A stretch of 64,000 nucleotides of DNA from DASSUW01 sp963789005 (GTDB lineage: Bacteria > Actinomycetota > Thermoleophilia > Solirubrobacterales > Solirubrobacteraceae), in the NCBI GenBank assembly GCA_963789005.1, contig CAWBIZ010000007.1, positions 62,001-126,000 on the forward strand, written 5' to 3'. Position 1 is the stretch's first letter, and every line of letters begins with the position of its first letter. Below the pieces are notes generated by a model that did no database searches, was not told the DNA's origin, and was given only the letters and a program-made list of their open reading frames with translations. The translations under genes and the position numbers were made by a program. Below, piece after piece: positions 47,707 through 57,921 of this stretch.

Positions 47707-49221
47707 ATGCTTCGCCTCGCGGACCTGCTCGCCGAGGAGTCGTTCGGCCTGGAGCTGCTGAGCGGGGAAGACGAGCGCGAGGTTCGTGGCGCCCACGCCG
47801 TCGAGGTCGAGGCACCCGCTCGCTGGCTCGGACGCGACTGGGTGATGCTCACGACCGGCGTGCGTCTCCGCGGGAACGTCGAGGCCCAGCGCGAGCTGGT
47901 CCCGCAGCTCGAAGCGGGCGGGGCCAGCGCGATCGGCTTCGGCGTCGGCCTGGGCTTCAAGCGCGTGCCGCCGGCGCTGCTCGCGACGGCACGCGAGCGC
48001 AAGTTCCCGCTCTTCGCCGTGCCGTACGAGACGCCATTCCGGGAGATCATCCACTTCGTCGACGGCGCGCTGACGAGCGGCGAGGAGCAGGTCTTCCGCC
48101 GCCTCACCGCGCTCCAGCGGTACCTGGTCGACGCGCTCCGCACGCCGCAGCCCGAGCACGCGATGGTCGACCGGCTGGCACGCTTCCTCGACGCAGGGGT
48201 GGTGCTGCTGGGAGCCGACGGCGAGCCGGAGGTCGTGGCGGGGCGGCCGCCGGTGGCCGAGCTGCTCGAGGCGGTGCGCGCCGAGCCCGCGGGGCTCGTC
48301 GAGCTCGACGTCGCGGGCTGGCACGCGGTCGCCACGTCGGTCGCCACGCGCGCCGACTACGCACCCCGGCGGCTCGTGCTGGCGAGCCCGCGGCGCGGCT
48401 TCGTCGACAAGCTGGCCCGGCCCGCCGCCGAGGCCACCGCGCCGCTGCTGGCGGCGATGGCGCGGCTCAGCGACGTCGTGCGCGACCAGGAGCAGGCGGT
48501 CAAGGGCGCGCTGCTCCAGGAGGCGCTCGAGCCCGACGAGCCGGGCGACCCGCTGCCCGTGGCGGCGCGCGCGGCGGCCTTCGGGCTCGACTTCTCGGGT
48601 CCGGCGCGGATCGTCGTCGTGCGCGCGCCGCGCGAGGTCCGCCGCGAGGTCGTGCGCCGGCTCGAGCATGGCCACCTGCCGCACCTCGCCCACGAGCGCG
48701 ACGACTCGCTCGTGGTGCTCGTCCAATCCGGCGACCCCGAGCTGCGCGCCGCCCTCTCACTCGACGCGGTGATCGGCGTCGGCCGCGAGGTGACGTCGAT
48801 GGCCGACGCCCGCCACTCCCTGCGCGACGCCGAGCTCGCCGCCGGCCACGGCCGCGGGCTGACGCACTTCGACGACTTCGACCTCGGGACGTTCCTGGTC
48901 AGCGAGATCCCGCCCGCGCGGCTCGCCCCGAAGGTGGAGGAGATCCTCGCTGCGCTGCGGGCGAACCCGCCCCTGCACGAGGCGCTCCAGGCCTACTTCG
49001 CCCACGACCTGGACATCGCCGCCACCGCCGCGTCGCTGCACATGCACCGGAACTCGCTGCGCTACCGCCTGGCGCGGGCCGAGCAGGTGCTCGGGCGCTC
49101 GCTCAAGCAGCCGGCGACGATCGCTGCCGTCTACCTCGCGCTCGTCGCCGATGCCGCTGCCCAAAGCCAGCGCGACGGTTTGGACGGCGCACGGTTGCCC
49201 GCAGGCGCCGGCGCGCCATAG
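47707..49221 (+). CDS. PucR-family transcriptional regulator
   Basis: A 504-residue regulator. The N-terminal PucR domain (about 1-120) contains LRLADLLAEESFGLELLSG, WVMLTTGVRLRG and the PYETPFREI segment. A GGDEF-like central part follows (about 290-400), and the C-terminal helix-turn-helix (about 440-490) has FAHDLDIAATAASLHMHRNSLRYRLAR. PucR proteins sense purine or amino-acid catabolites and usually activate adjacent catabolic genes. Two matching palindromes lie before its own gene and before the decarboxylase gene. The TAG stop is shared with the next promoter's -10 box. Confidence 0.9.
   Translation: MLRLADLLAEESFGLELLSGEDEREVRGAHAVEVEAPARWLGRDWVMLTTGVRLRGNVEAQRELVPQLEAGGASAIGFGVGLGFKRVPPALLATARERKFPLFAVPYETPFREIIHFVDGALTSGEEQVFRRLTALQRYLVDALRTPQPEHAMVDRLARFLDAGVVLLGADGEPEVVAGRPPVAELLEAVRAEPAGLVELDVAGWHAVATSVATRADYAPRRLVLASPRRGFVDKLARPAAEATAPLLAAMARLSDVVRDQEQAVKGALLQEALEPDEPGDPLPVAARAAAFGLDFSGPARIVVVRAPREVRREVVRRLEHGHLPHLAHERDDSLVVLVQSGDPELRAALSLDAVIGVGREVTSMADARHSLRDAELAAGHGRGLTHFDDFDLGTFLVSEIPPARLAPKVEEILAALRANPPLHEALQAYFAHDLDIAATAASLHMHRNSLRYRLARAEQVLGRSLKQPATIAAVYLALVADAAAQSQRDGLDGARLPAGAGAP
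49161..49183. promoter_or_regulatory. CCAAA-N13-TTTGG site upstream of the decarboxylase gene
   Basis: CCAAA at 49161-49165 and TTTGG at 49179-49183, the same spacing as the site upstream of pucR, located inside the last codons of pucR. It ends 35 bases before the -10 box, a spacing that suits activation rather than promoter blocking. Confidence 0.5.
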
Positions 49222-49224
49222 GAT
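49219..49224 (+). promoter_or_regulatory. -10 box made from the pucR stop codon
   Basis: TAGGAT starts with the pucR stop codon and ends 9 bases before the ATG at 49234. Confidence 0.5.
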
Positions 49225-49233
49225 CGCCGCTCG

Positions 49234-50703
49234 ATGGAGCCCAGCGAGCAGCCCACGGCGCCCTACCTCGACGCCGTCGTGGCCTACGCGTTCCGCGGCC
49301 CCGCGCGCTACCACGTGCCGGGCCACAAGGGGGGACCGGGGGCCGATCCCGGCTTCCGCAAGGCGATCGGCGAGGACGCCCTGGCCGCCGACGTGCCGCA
49401 GGACATCCACGGGATCGACCTCGGGCCGTCGCCGACGCCGTACGAGCGCGCCGAGCGCCTCGCCGCCGAGGCCTTCGGCGCCGAGCGCACGTTCTTCCTC
49501 ACCAACGGGGCCACGCAGGGCAACCACGCCCTGTGCCTGACGCTCGCCCCGCTCGGGGCCCGGATCGTCGCCCAGCGCAACTCGCACGCCTCGATCGTCG
49601 ACGGGCTCGTGCTCAGCGGCGGGCTGCCGAGCTTCGTCGCCCCGGAGTACGACCAGGAGCTCGGGATCACCCACTGCGTCACGCCGGAGGCGCTCGAGCG
49701 CGCGCTGGCCGACGCGCCCGACGCGCGGGCCGCCTTCATCGTCTCGCCCACCTACTACGGGATGGCCGCCGACGTCGCGGGCTGCGCGGAGGTCGCGCAC
49801 CGCGCGGGTCTCCCGCTCGTGGTCGACCAGGCGTGGGGGCCGCACTTCGGCTTCCACGAGGCGCTGCCGCCGACGGCGCTCTCGCAGGGCGCCGACGCGA
49901 TGCTCACGAGCACGCACAAGATCGCCGGCTCGCTGACGCAGAGCGCGATGCTCCACATCGGCGACGGGCGCGTCGACGCCGGCGCCGTGGCGCGCGCGCT
50001 GCGGCTGCTGCGCTCCACGAGCCCGTCCTCGCTGCTGATCGCCTCCCTCGACGGCGCCCGCCGCCAGCTCGCGCTGCACGGCGAGCAGCTGCTGTACGAG
50101 ACGCTCGAGGCGATCGGCGTGGCGCGGGCCAAGCTCGAGACGATCGACGGCATCGCGCTCGTCGACGGCGAGCTGGTGGGGCAGATGGGCGTGGCGGGCT
50201 ACGACCCGCTGCGGATCGTGCTCGACGTGCGCGGCACGGGCCGCACCGGCTACGAGATCGCCGACGAGCTGCGGCGCTCGTACGACGTTCACGTGGAGCT
50301 GCCGATGCAGGCCACCGTCGTGTTCGTGGTCGGCCTCGGCGAGTCCGCCGCCGCGCTGCGCCGGCTCGCCGGCGACGTCGACGAGGTCGTCAAGCGGCTA
50401 TCGGAGCCGGGCGCGACCGCGCCGATCGTCCCGCCCGCGGCGGCACTGGAGAACGAGGTCGCGCTCCCGCCGCGCGAGGCGTTCCTGGGCGACGCCGAGC
50501 AGGTCGCGGTCGACGACGCGATCGGTCGCATCTCCTGCGAGTCGATCGCCAGCTACCCGCCAGGCGTCCCGGCGCTGCTCCCGGGCGAGCGCATCTCCGC
50601 CGAGACCGTCGTCTACCTGCGCGAGCTGGCGGGCAGCGGCGCGCGCCTGCACGGGGCCAGCGATCCGGCGTTCGAGACGATCAACGTGCTTCGGGAGGGC
50701 TGA
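49234..50703 (+). CDS. Orn/Lys/Arg decarboxylase, probably arginine decarboxylase
   Basis: A 489-residue fold-type I PLP decarboxylase without the N-terminal wing domain of the E. coli inducible enzymes. Visible: YHVPGHKGGPGADP near the N-terminus, LTNGATQGNHA, VVDQAWGPHFGFHEAL (PLP-binding Asp) and the Schiff-base Lys in LTSTHKIAGSLTQ. The C-terminal domain ends SGARLHGASDP. The directly downstream agmatinase points to arginine as substrate (arginine to agmatine + CO2), though ornithine or lysine cannot be excluded. The stop and the next ATG overlap by one base (TGATG). Confidence 0.88.
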   Translation: MEPSEQPTAPYLDAVVAYAFRGPARYHVPGHKGGPGADPGFRKAIGEDALAADVPQDIHGIDLGPSPTPYERAERLAAEAFGAERTFFLTNGATQGNHALCLTLAPLGARIVAQRNSHASIVDGLVLSGGLPSFVAPEYDQELGITHCVTPEALERALADAPDARAAFIVSPTYYGMAADVAGCAEVAHRAGLPLVVDQAWGPHFGFHEALPPTALSQGADAMLTSTHKIAGSLTQSAMLHIGDGRVDAGAVARALRLLRSTSPSSLLIASLDGARRQLALHGEQLLYETLEAIGVARAKLETIDGIALVDGELVGQMGVAGYDPLRIVLDVRGTGRTGYEIADELRRSYDVHVELPMQATVVFVVGLGESAAALRRLAGDVDEVVKRLSEPGATAPIVPPAAALENEVALPPREAFLGDAEQVAVDDAIGRISCESIASYPPGVPALLPGERISAETVVYLRELAGSGARLHGASDPAFETINVLREG

Positions 50704-51665
50704 TGTTGGATCCCGCAAAGCGGTGGGCGCAGTACGGGGAGAAGCCCGACTACGCGGGCGTCCTCAGCTTCTCGGGCGTGCCGATCACGGAGGACCCGGC
50801 GGAGCTCGAGGACTTCGACGTGGCGATCGTCGGCGCGCCGATGGACGAGCTCGTCTCCGACCGCCCGGGCGCGCGGCTCGCACCGCGCGCGATCCGTGCG
50901 GCCAGCTCGCCGCCCGGCCCGCACCTCGAGGTCAAGGTCGACGCGCTGGAGGAGCTGCGGGTGGTCGACTTCGGCGACGCGCCGATCGTCCCCGCCGCCC
51001 CGGACCGGTCGCACGCGGCGATCGAGGCGACCGTCGGCCAGGTCCTGGCGGCCGGTGTGCTCCCGGCTGTGCTCGGCGGCGACCACTCGATCACCGAGCC
51101 GTCGGTGCGCGCCTGCGCGGGCGTCCACGGGCCCGTGGGCATGGTCCACTTCGACACCCACACGGACACCGGGTCCGAGGTCTTCGGCGTGGAGTTCTCG
51201 CACGGCACCTTCATCCGCCGCCTGATCGACCAGGGGCACCTCGATCCGAAGCGCTACGCCCAGATCGGCCTGCGCGGCTACTGGCCGGGCGAGGAGGAGT
51301 TCGCCTGGCAGGCCGAGAAGGGCATCACCAGCCTGTTCATGCACGACGTGCGCGACCTCGGCATCCGCGAGGTCGTGCGGCGCGCGGTCGACGTCGTCGG
51401 CCCGGGCCCGACCTACCTCACGGTCGACGTCGACGTGCTCGACCCCGCGTTCATCCCCGGCACCGGCACGCCCGAGCCCGGAGGCATGACCGCAGGCGAC
51501 CTCCTGCTCGCCGTCCGCACCGTGGCGTCCGAGCTCGAGCTCGTCGGCGTCGACGTCGTCGAGGTGATCCCGACCGCCATCGGCACCGACGACTACTCGG
51601 CGCTCGTCGCCGACCGGGTCATCCGCGAGGCGCTGACCGGGATCGCGATCCGCCGCCGCGCCTGA
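50703..51665 (+). CDS. speB: Agmatinase-type ureohydrolase
   Basis: A 320-residue ureohydrolase. All manganese motifs are present: GGDHSITEP, HFDTHTD (usually HFDAHxD), and TVDVDVLDPAFIPGTGTPEPGG with the two metal aspartates. Agmatine + H2O to putrescine + urea is the likely reaction; guanidinobutyrase activity is possible. Coupled to the decarboxylase, this forms the two-step arginine-to-putrescine path, with the nearby aminotransferase to consume putrescine. Confidence 0.9.
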   Translation: MLDPAKRWAQYGEKPDYAGVLSFSGVPITEDPAELEDFDVAIVGAPMDELVSDRPGARLAPRAIRAASSPPGPHLEVKVDALEELRVVDFGDAPIVPAAPDRSHAAIEATVGQVLAAGVLPAVLGGDHSITEPSVRACAGVHGPVGMVHFDTHTDTGSEVFGVEFSHGTFIRRLIDQGHLDPKRYAQIGLRGYWPGEEEFAWQAEKGITSLFMHDVRDLGIREVVRRAVDVVGPGPTYLTVDVDVLDPAFIPGTGTPEPGGMTAGDLLLAVRTVASELELVGVDVVEVIPTAIGTDDYSALVADRVIREALTGIAIRRRA

Positions 51666-51678
51666 GCCGGTCCGCGGG

Positions 51679-52932
51679 TCAGCGTTCGCGCGCCTCACCC
51701 ATCCGGCGCCCCAACGAGGCGACCGCCGGATCGGCGATGCGGTACTGGCGGCCGAGCTCGAACAGGTACTGGGCCTCCACGCCGCGGATGGCCCGCAGCG
51801 GCCGGCGGATCGTCACGCCAGCCTCGGGCGGCTCCGCTGCCGCCGGGGGCGTCACGCCGTGCTCGGCGAGCCAGCGCGGCAGGTACTCCCCGGCGACCTT
51901 GCCCTGCGGCCACCAGAGCGGAGCGCCCTCGGCGTCGCCGCGGCCGCGCAAGCGACGGGTTCGATGGCCGACGAGCAGCCGGCCGTGGATCACGGGCTCG
52001 CCCGGGTCCGGAGCGTCCTCGACGCCGGCCAGGCGCGCGATGCCCGCGACGGCGGCGCGCGCCTGGTGCGTGGCCAGCCCGCCGAACTTGAGCGGCGAGG
52101 CGACGCCGTCGCCTGCCGCCCAGGTCCGCTCGCAGCCCTGCACGAGGGCGTCGTCGCCGGTGAGGACGAACCCCTCCTCGTCGGCCGCCAGCCCGTCGAT
52201 GGCAGGGCCGAGGATCCGCGGCACGGCGAAGACGCGCTGGACGTCGAGCCGGGTGCCGCCCGGCTCGAGCACCAGGCCGGTCTCGTCGCGGTGCGCCACT
52301 ACGCCGGTCTTCAGGTCGATGCCCGCCCAGCGCAGCTCCTCGGCGACGGCGTCACTCGCCTCCTCGCCGAACAGTGAGAGCGGTGAGTGCTCGGGTGTCA
52401 CGACGGTGATCACGACGTCGTCCTGGCCCATCGCGCGTGCCTCGCCGGCCGTCATCAGCGCCAGCTCGTAGACGGGCAGAGGCCACACGGCTCCCGGGGG
52501 GACCACGATCGCGATCCGCTTGGCGTACCCCTCGTCCATGTCGCGGAGCAGCCCGCCGTAGACGTCGGGATCGCCGCCGGGCCACCACGTCGCCGCGCCT
52601 TCCACGCCGGCCACCGCCCGGCCCCCGGGAGCGAGCAGGAGCGCGTCGAACGAGCGGGCGCCGCCGTCGCGAAGCCGGAGCTCCCGCGCGGCATCGTCGA
52701 CACCGACGGCCGCGTCGATGATCAGCTCGGCGCCGGCGTCCTTGGCGAACCGCGAGAGCGGGACGCGGTACGCGTGACCCAGCCCGAAGGGCTCCGCCAC
52801 GGCGAGCGGCCGATACGAGAACTCGGGGTCGGAGGCGATCAGCGTCAGGCGAACGCGATCCTTGGCGATGGCGCGAAGGCCGAGGAGGGCTTCGAGGCCC
52901 GCAACGCCGCCGCCGGCGATGACGATGTCCAT
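51679..52932 (-). CDS. FAD/NAD-dependent flavoprotein, sulfide-quinone-reductase-like fold
   Basis: A 417-residue flavoprotein. FAD-binding loop GGGVAG at residues 7-12, then EFSYRPLAVAEPFGLG, and a second FAD contact TWAAGDGVASP. The fold is that of sulfide:quinone reductase/NDH-2, but the redox-active cysteine pair is not seen (only one Cys), so sulfide oxidation is unlikely. ATG start with TATCGT 6 bases upstream. It follows a CoA-transferase gene and resembles the shorter flavoprotein at 54227-55231. Confidence 0.85.
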   Translation of the reverse strand: MDIVIAGGGVAGLEALLGLRAIAKDRVRLTLIASDPEFSYRPLAVAEPFGLGHAYRVPLSRFAKDAGAELIIDAAVGVDDAARELRLRDGGARSFDALLLAPGGRAVAGVEGAATWWPGGDPDVYGGLLRDMDEGYAKRIAIVVPPGAVWPLPVYELALMTAGEARAMGQDDVVITVVTPEHSPLSLFGEEASDAVAEELRWAGIDLKTGVVAHRDETGLVLEPGGTRLDVQRVFAVPRILGPAIDGLAADEEGFVLTGDDALVQGCERTWAAGDGVASPLKFGGLATHQARAAVAGIARLAGVEDAPDPGEPVIHGRLLVGHRTRRLRGRGDAEGAPLWWPQGKVAGEYLPRWLAEHGVTPPAAAEPPEAGVTIRRPLRAIRGVEAQYLFELGRQYRIADPAVASLGRRMGEARER

Positions 52933-52938
52933 GCGCCG

Positions 52939-52944
52939 ACGATA
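52939..52944 (-). promoter_or_regulatory. -10 box of the 417-residue flavoprotein gene
   Basis: TATCGT on the minus strand, 6 bases before the ATG at 52932. Confidence 0.45.
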
Positions 52945-52949
52945 ACCCT

Positions 52950-54226
<1,277 letters not shown>

Positions 54227-54230
<4 letters not shown>

Positions 54231-55231
54231 CGACCCAGCGCCAGCTCGGGGTGCGCCGCGAGGTACGGGCCGAGGTGGCGCCCGGCGATCTCTCGCGGCG
54301 GGGCGCCCGCCCGCACGGCGATCGCGGTGGCCGCCGCGTCCGCCCGTGGGGCGGCGAGGCCGCCTCGACGCACGCGGCGCGTCGTCGCGTCACCGGCGGC
54401 GTAGACGCCCGGGGCGTCGGTGACGTGACCGTGGGCATCGACGGGAATGAAGCCGTCGCCGTCGGCCGGAAGCCCGGGCAACCGCGGGCCGGCGGCCCGC
54501 GGCAGCGCGACGGCAAGGTCGACGAGCAGGCCTCCCTGCACATCGAGCCAGAGCCGCCCGTCGCTCACCCCCAGCGCGAGCGCGCCAGTCCACAGTCGCA
54601 CGCCGGCGTCGTCGAGCAGCTCGGCTACGCGAACGGCGACGTCGTCGCCGAGGACGCCGAGGGCGCGGCGCTCGTGGGTGACGAGCCAGGTCTCGATCGT
54701 CAGCCCCCGCTCGGCTGCCCAGCGCGCCGTCATGAGGGCGATCTCGTAGAGCGGGAGTGTCCAGGCGGTCGTCGGTGCGGCGACGAAAGCGACGCGGCGC
54801 CGGCCGCCGGCCAGGCGCTCGAGGCTGTCATGCAGCGCTGGGACGTCCTCCGACCCGTGGAACACGAACGCCCCGTGCAGGGCATCGTCGTCGTGGGCGT
54901 CCATTGCGACGAGCAGGGCGTCGAACGCGATGGTGTCGCGGGCCGCGGTATGGACCTGTCGCCCGGGGACGTCCACGGCGGCGACGGTGTCCTGGACATA
55001 GCCGAACCCGCGTTCGGCGGCGAGCCGGGCGAGGGAGTACCGGGCCACGGGGCCGAGGCCGAGCGGCTCGGCGACAGCGAGCGGCCGGTAGTCGAACTCG
55101 CTCGCGGGCGCGAGCATCGTGATGCGCACGCGGTCCTCGGCGAGGAGCCCGAGCAGGAGCGCACTCTCCAATGCGGCGGCCCCGCCGCCCGCGATCAGTA
55201 CGTGGATCGGATCGCGAGGGCCGGCGGTCAT
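54227..55231 (-). CDS. Short paralogous flavoprotein
   Basis: A 334-residue FAD-binding protein similar to the one at 51679-52932 (EFDYRPLAVAEPLGLG here, EFSYRPLAVAEPFGLG there). The FAD loop reads GGGAAA rather than GGGxxG, and the C-terminal ~80 residues present in the longer relative are absent. No cysteine is seen. ATG 55231 chosen because TAGCGT lies 7 bases upstream; GTG 55240 would begin inside the promoter region. Confidence 0.78.
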
Positions 55232-55238
55232 ATACGAC

Positions 55239-55244
55239 ACGCTA
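55239..55244 (-). promoter_or_regulatory. -10 box of the flavoprotein/CoA-transferase operon
   Basis: TAGCGT on the minus strand, 7 bases before the ATG at 55231. Confidence 0.5.
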
Positions 55245-55306
55245 GGCGCCCGGCGTCATCGCGCCATCCGCGCATCGGCGCACTCCGGCTGCGGGTTTCC
55301 CGCAGA

Positions 55307-55312
55307 TAGCAT
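55307..55312 (+). promoter_or_regulatory. -10 box of the GAF kinase gene
   Basis: TAGCAT, 6 bases before the GTG at 55319. Confidence 0.5.
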
Positions 55313-55318
55313 CGCGGC

Positions 55319-56914
55319 GTGCACTCCGAGGAGCCCCTGGACGGCGACCGGCTGCGACGCTTGGTCGCCGCCGGGCGCAGCCTCGTGTCGGACCTCGACC
55401 TGGAGTCGGTCCTGAACCGCGTCCTCGACATCGCCCGCGAGGTGACCGGCGCGCGCTACGCGGCGCTGGGCGTGCTCGACGAGCAGCGCAACGAGCTGGA
55501 GCGCTTCCTCACCGTCGGCATCGACGCGGCGACGCACCGGGTGATCGGCGAGCTCCCGCGCGGCCGCGGGATCCTCGGCGTGCTCATCGACCACCCACAG
55601 CCGCTGCGGCTGGAGTCCGTCGGCTCGGACCCGCGGTCGTACGGCTTCCCACCCGGGCATCCGCCGATGGAGACGTTTCTCGGCGTGCCGGTGGTGATCC
55701 GCGGGGAGGCGTGGGGGAATCTGTACCTGACCGACCGCGAGGACGGCGAGCCGTTCAGCGAGGCCGACGAGGAGGCGGTCACGATCCTCGCGGACTGGGC
55801 GGCGATCGCCATCGTGAACGCCCGGCTCTACGAGGGCGTGGCTCGCCGCGGCGAGGAGCTCGAACGCGCCGTGCACAGACTCGAGGCCACGACGGCGATC
55901 GCGCGTGCCGTGGGGGGCGAGACCGACCTCTCGCGTGTGCTCGAGCTGATCGTCAAGCGCGGTCGCGCGCTCGTCGACGCGGAGGGCGTGCTGATCCTGT
56001 TGCGCGACGGAGCCGGGCTGGTCGTGGCGGCCACGGCCGGGGAGGTCCCCGCCGGCGTGGAGGGCTCCCGGGTCGAATCGCAGGCTGCGTCGATCGACGC
56101 GCTGGGCCTCGATCCCGAGTCCGCGCTGACGGTGCCGCTGGTGTTCCGTGGTCAGTCTCTCGGGCTCCTGGCGGCGCTCGGGCGCCGCGACGGCGGCGAG
56201 CTGGGGGCGGAGGACGAGCGGCTGCTGATGAGCTTTGCCGCCAGTGCGGCAACCGCCGTGGCGACCGCCCGGACCGTGGAGGAGCAGCGGCTGCGGGTGA
56301 CGATCCAGGGCGCCGAGGAGGAGCGCCGGCGCTGGGCCCGTGAGTTGCACGACGACACCCTGCAAGGGCTCGGGGCGCTTCGACTCGTGCTCTCGTCGGG
56401 CCGGCGCGGCGACGACCCCGAGCGGCTGCGCGCCGCCGTCGACGAGGCGATCGGGCAGCTCGAGCAGGAGATCGACGGCCTGCGCAGCCTGATCGGCGAG
56501 CTGCGCCCCGCCGCGCTCGACGAGCTCGGCCCCGGTCCCGCGATCGAGGACCTCGCCGGCCGGACGTCCGCACGGCATGGCGTCGAGGTGACCGCGGACG
56601 TGCGGCTGCCGGCCGACCGGCGCCACGCGCCCGAGGTGGAGCTCACGCTCTACCGGATCATCCAGGAAGGGCTGACCAATGCGGTCAAGCACGCGGCCGC
56701 CGAGCACGTCGACGTCGCCGTCTCCGAGGACGACGGGTTCCTACGAATCCGTGTGGCCGACGACGGGCGCGGGTTCGATCCGACGGCGTCGACCGCCGGT
56801 TTCGGCCTCGTGGGCATGCGCGAGCGCGTCGGGCTGCTCGGGGGCGACCTCGAGATCGCGTCGTCCGACTCCGGGACCGTGGTGACGGCGGCGCTCCCGA
56901 GCCGCGCAGGCTAG
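55319..56914 (+). CDS. GAF-domain sensor histidine kinase, DevS/DosT-like
   Basis: A 531-residue cytoplasmic kinase: GAF1 (about 20-170, containing FLGVPVVIRGEAWGNLYLTD and PFSEADEE), GAF2 (about 190-330), HisKA_3 with the phospho-His in RRRWARELHDDTLQGLGA (about 345), and HATPase_c (NAVKHA, DDGRGF, GFGLVGMRERVGLLGG). Architecture and GAF1 sequence resemble the DevS/DosT hypoxia and redox kinases; whether GAF1 binds heme cannot be decided here. No response regulator gene is adjacent, so its partner is elsewhere. It is encoded among anaerobic or acetate-energy genes, which fits an oxygen or redox role. Confidence 0.88.
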   Translation: MHSEEPLDGDRLRRLVAAGRSLVSDLDLESVLNRVLDIAREVTGARYAALGVLDEQRNELERFLTVGIDAATHRVIGELPRGRGILGVLIDHPQPLRLESVGSDPRSYGFPPGHPPMETFLGVPVVIRGEAWGNLYLTDREDGEPFSEADEEAVTILADWAAIAIVNARLYEGVARRGEELERAVHRLEATTAIARAVGGETDLSRVLELIVKRGRALVDAEGVLILLRDGAGLVVAATAGEVPAGVEGSRVESQAASIDALGLDPESALTVPLVFRGQSLGLLAALGRRDGGELGAEDERLLMSFAASAATAVATARTVEEQRLRVTIQGAEEERRRWARELHDDTLQGLGALRLVLSSGRRGDDPERLRAAVDEAIGQLEQEIDGLRSLIGELRPAALDELGPGPAIEDLAGRTSARHGVEVTADVRLPADRRHAPEVELTLYRIIQEGLTNAVKHAAAEHVDVAVSEDDGFLRIRVADDGRGFDPTASTAGFGLVGMRERVGLLGGDLEIASSDSGTVVTAALPSRAG

Positions 56915-57921
56915 AGCCTCACGAGGTCGCGCTCGAGCGCGGCCCGCACCTGCCGGGCGATCTCGAGGTCCTCGCGGCTGGTGACGACGATGGTCGTGAA
57001 GTGGCCGAGGAACCCGAGATCGCAGACGACGCCGTCCCGGATCGATCCCGCGTGCTCGCCGACGCCGCCGGTGAAGGCGAGGACGTCGACGCCGCCGAGG
57101 CTCGCCGCCATGGCCGCGATGCCGGCACGGAGGCGGTGGACGTAGACGTCGAGCGCGAGCCGGGCGTCGGGGTCGTCGCGTGCGAGCAGTTCGCGCATGT
57201 CGCCGGTGCCGGCCAGCCCGGTGAGGCCGGAGTCGTGCTCCAGGCCGTGGTCGAGTGCCTCGAGCGAGAGGCGGCCGTCGCGCAGCAGCCAGGTCAGCAG
57301 GCCGGGATCGACCGACCCCGACCGTGTCGCCATGACCAGTCCCTCCAGCGGGGTGAAGCCCATCGTCGTGTCGACGCTCCGCCCGTCGCGGATGGCGGCG
57401 AGCGAGGCGCCCGCTCCGAGATGGCAGGACACCAGCCGCGCGCCGGGGTCGACCTGGCGGGCGACCCAGCCATGGCTGAGCCCGTGGAAGCCGAAGCGGC
57501 GCAGCCCGAACCGCTCGCGCCAGGCACGGGGCAACGCGTAGGTGGTCGCCGCGGCCGGGAGGTGGGCGTGGAAGGCGGTGTCGTAGCACGCGACCGCCGG
57601 GAGACCGGGACGGGCGCGGGCCACCGCGTCGATCCCGGCCAGCGCGCGCGCCTGGTGCAGCGGGGCGAGCGGGGCGAGCGAGGCGATGTGCTCCCGCACC
57701 GCCCCGTCGATCACCGCGGGCTCGGTCGCCTCGCCGCCGTGCACCACGCGGTGGCCGACGGCGTCGGCGTCGGGCAGCCCGTCGAGCGCGGCGGCCACGT
57801 CGTCGCCCCGTACCGCGCCGTCCGGCACGTCGAGTGTGCGGGCGGCCGACGGCTCATCGTCGTCGCCGAGCACGCTGAGCTTCACCGTGCTCGAGCCGGC
57901 GTTGACGACGAGGACCCTCAC
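56911..57921 (-). CDS. ackA: Acetate kinase
   Basis: A 336-residue acetokinase, shorter than typical (about 395). N-terminal VVNAGSSTVKLSV (usually NxGSSSxK), HRVVHGG, the FHGLSHG motif, SCHLGAGASLAAI and the C-terminal AFTGGVGEHAGSIRDGV are present. Reaction: acetyl phosphate + ADP to acetate + ATP. GTG overlaps the phosphoketolase stop (GTGA), which couples production of acetyl phosphate to its use. Length compared with family suggests loss of loops, not truncation, since both ends are intact. Confidence 0.92.
   Translation of the reverse strand: MRVLVVNAGSSTVKLSVLGDDDEPSAARTLDVPDGAVRGDDVAAALDGLPDADAVGHRVVHGGEATEPAVIDGAVREHIASLAPLAPLHQARALAGIDAVARARPGLPAVACYDTAFHAHLPAAATTYALPRAWRERFGLRRFGFHGLSHGWVARQVDPGARLVSCHLGAGASLAAIRDGRSVDTTMGFTPLEGLVMATRSGSVDPGLLTWLLRDGRLSLEALDHGLEHDSGLTGLAGTGDMRELLARDDPDARLALDVYVHRLRAGIAAMAASLGGVDVLAFTGGVGEHAGSIRDGVVCDLGFLGHFTTIVVTSREDLEIARQVRAALERDLVRL

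Noticed and set aside
51679..52932. Sulfide:quinone oxidoreductase
   Set aside because: The fold is similar, but the catalytic cysteines are not present.
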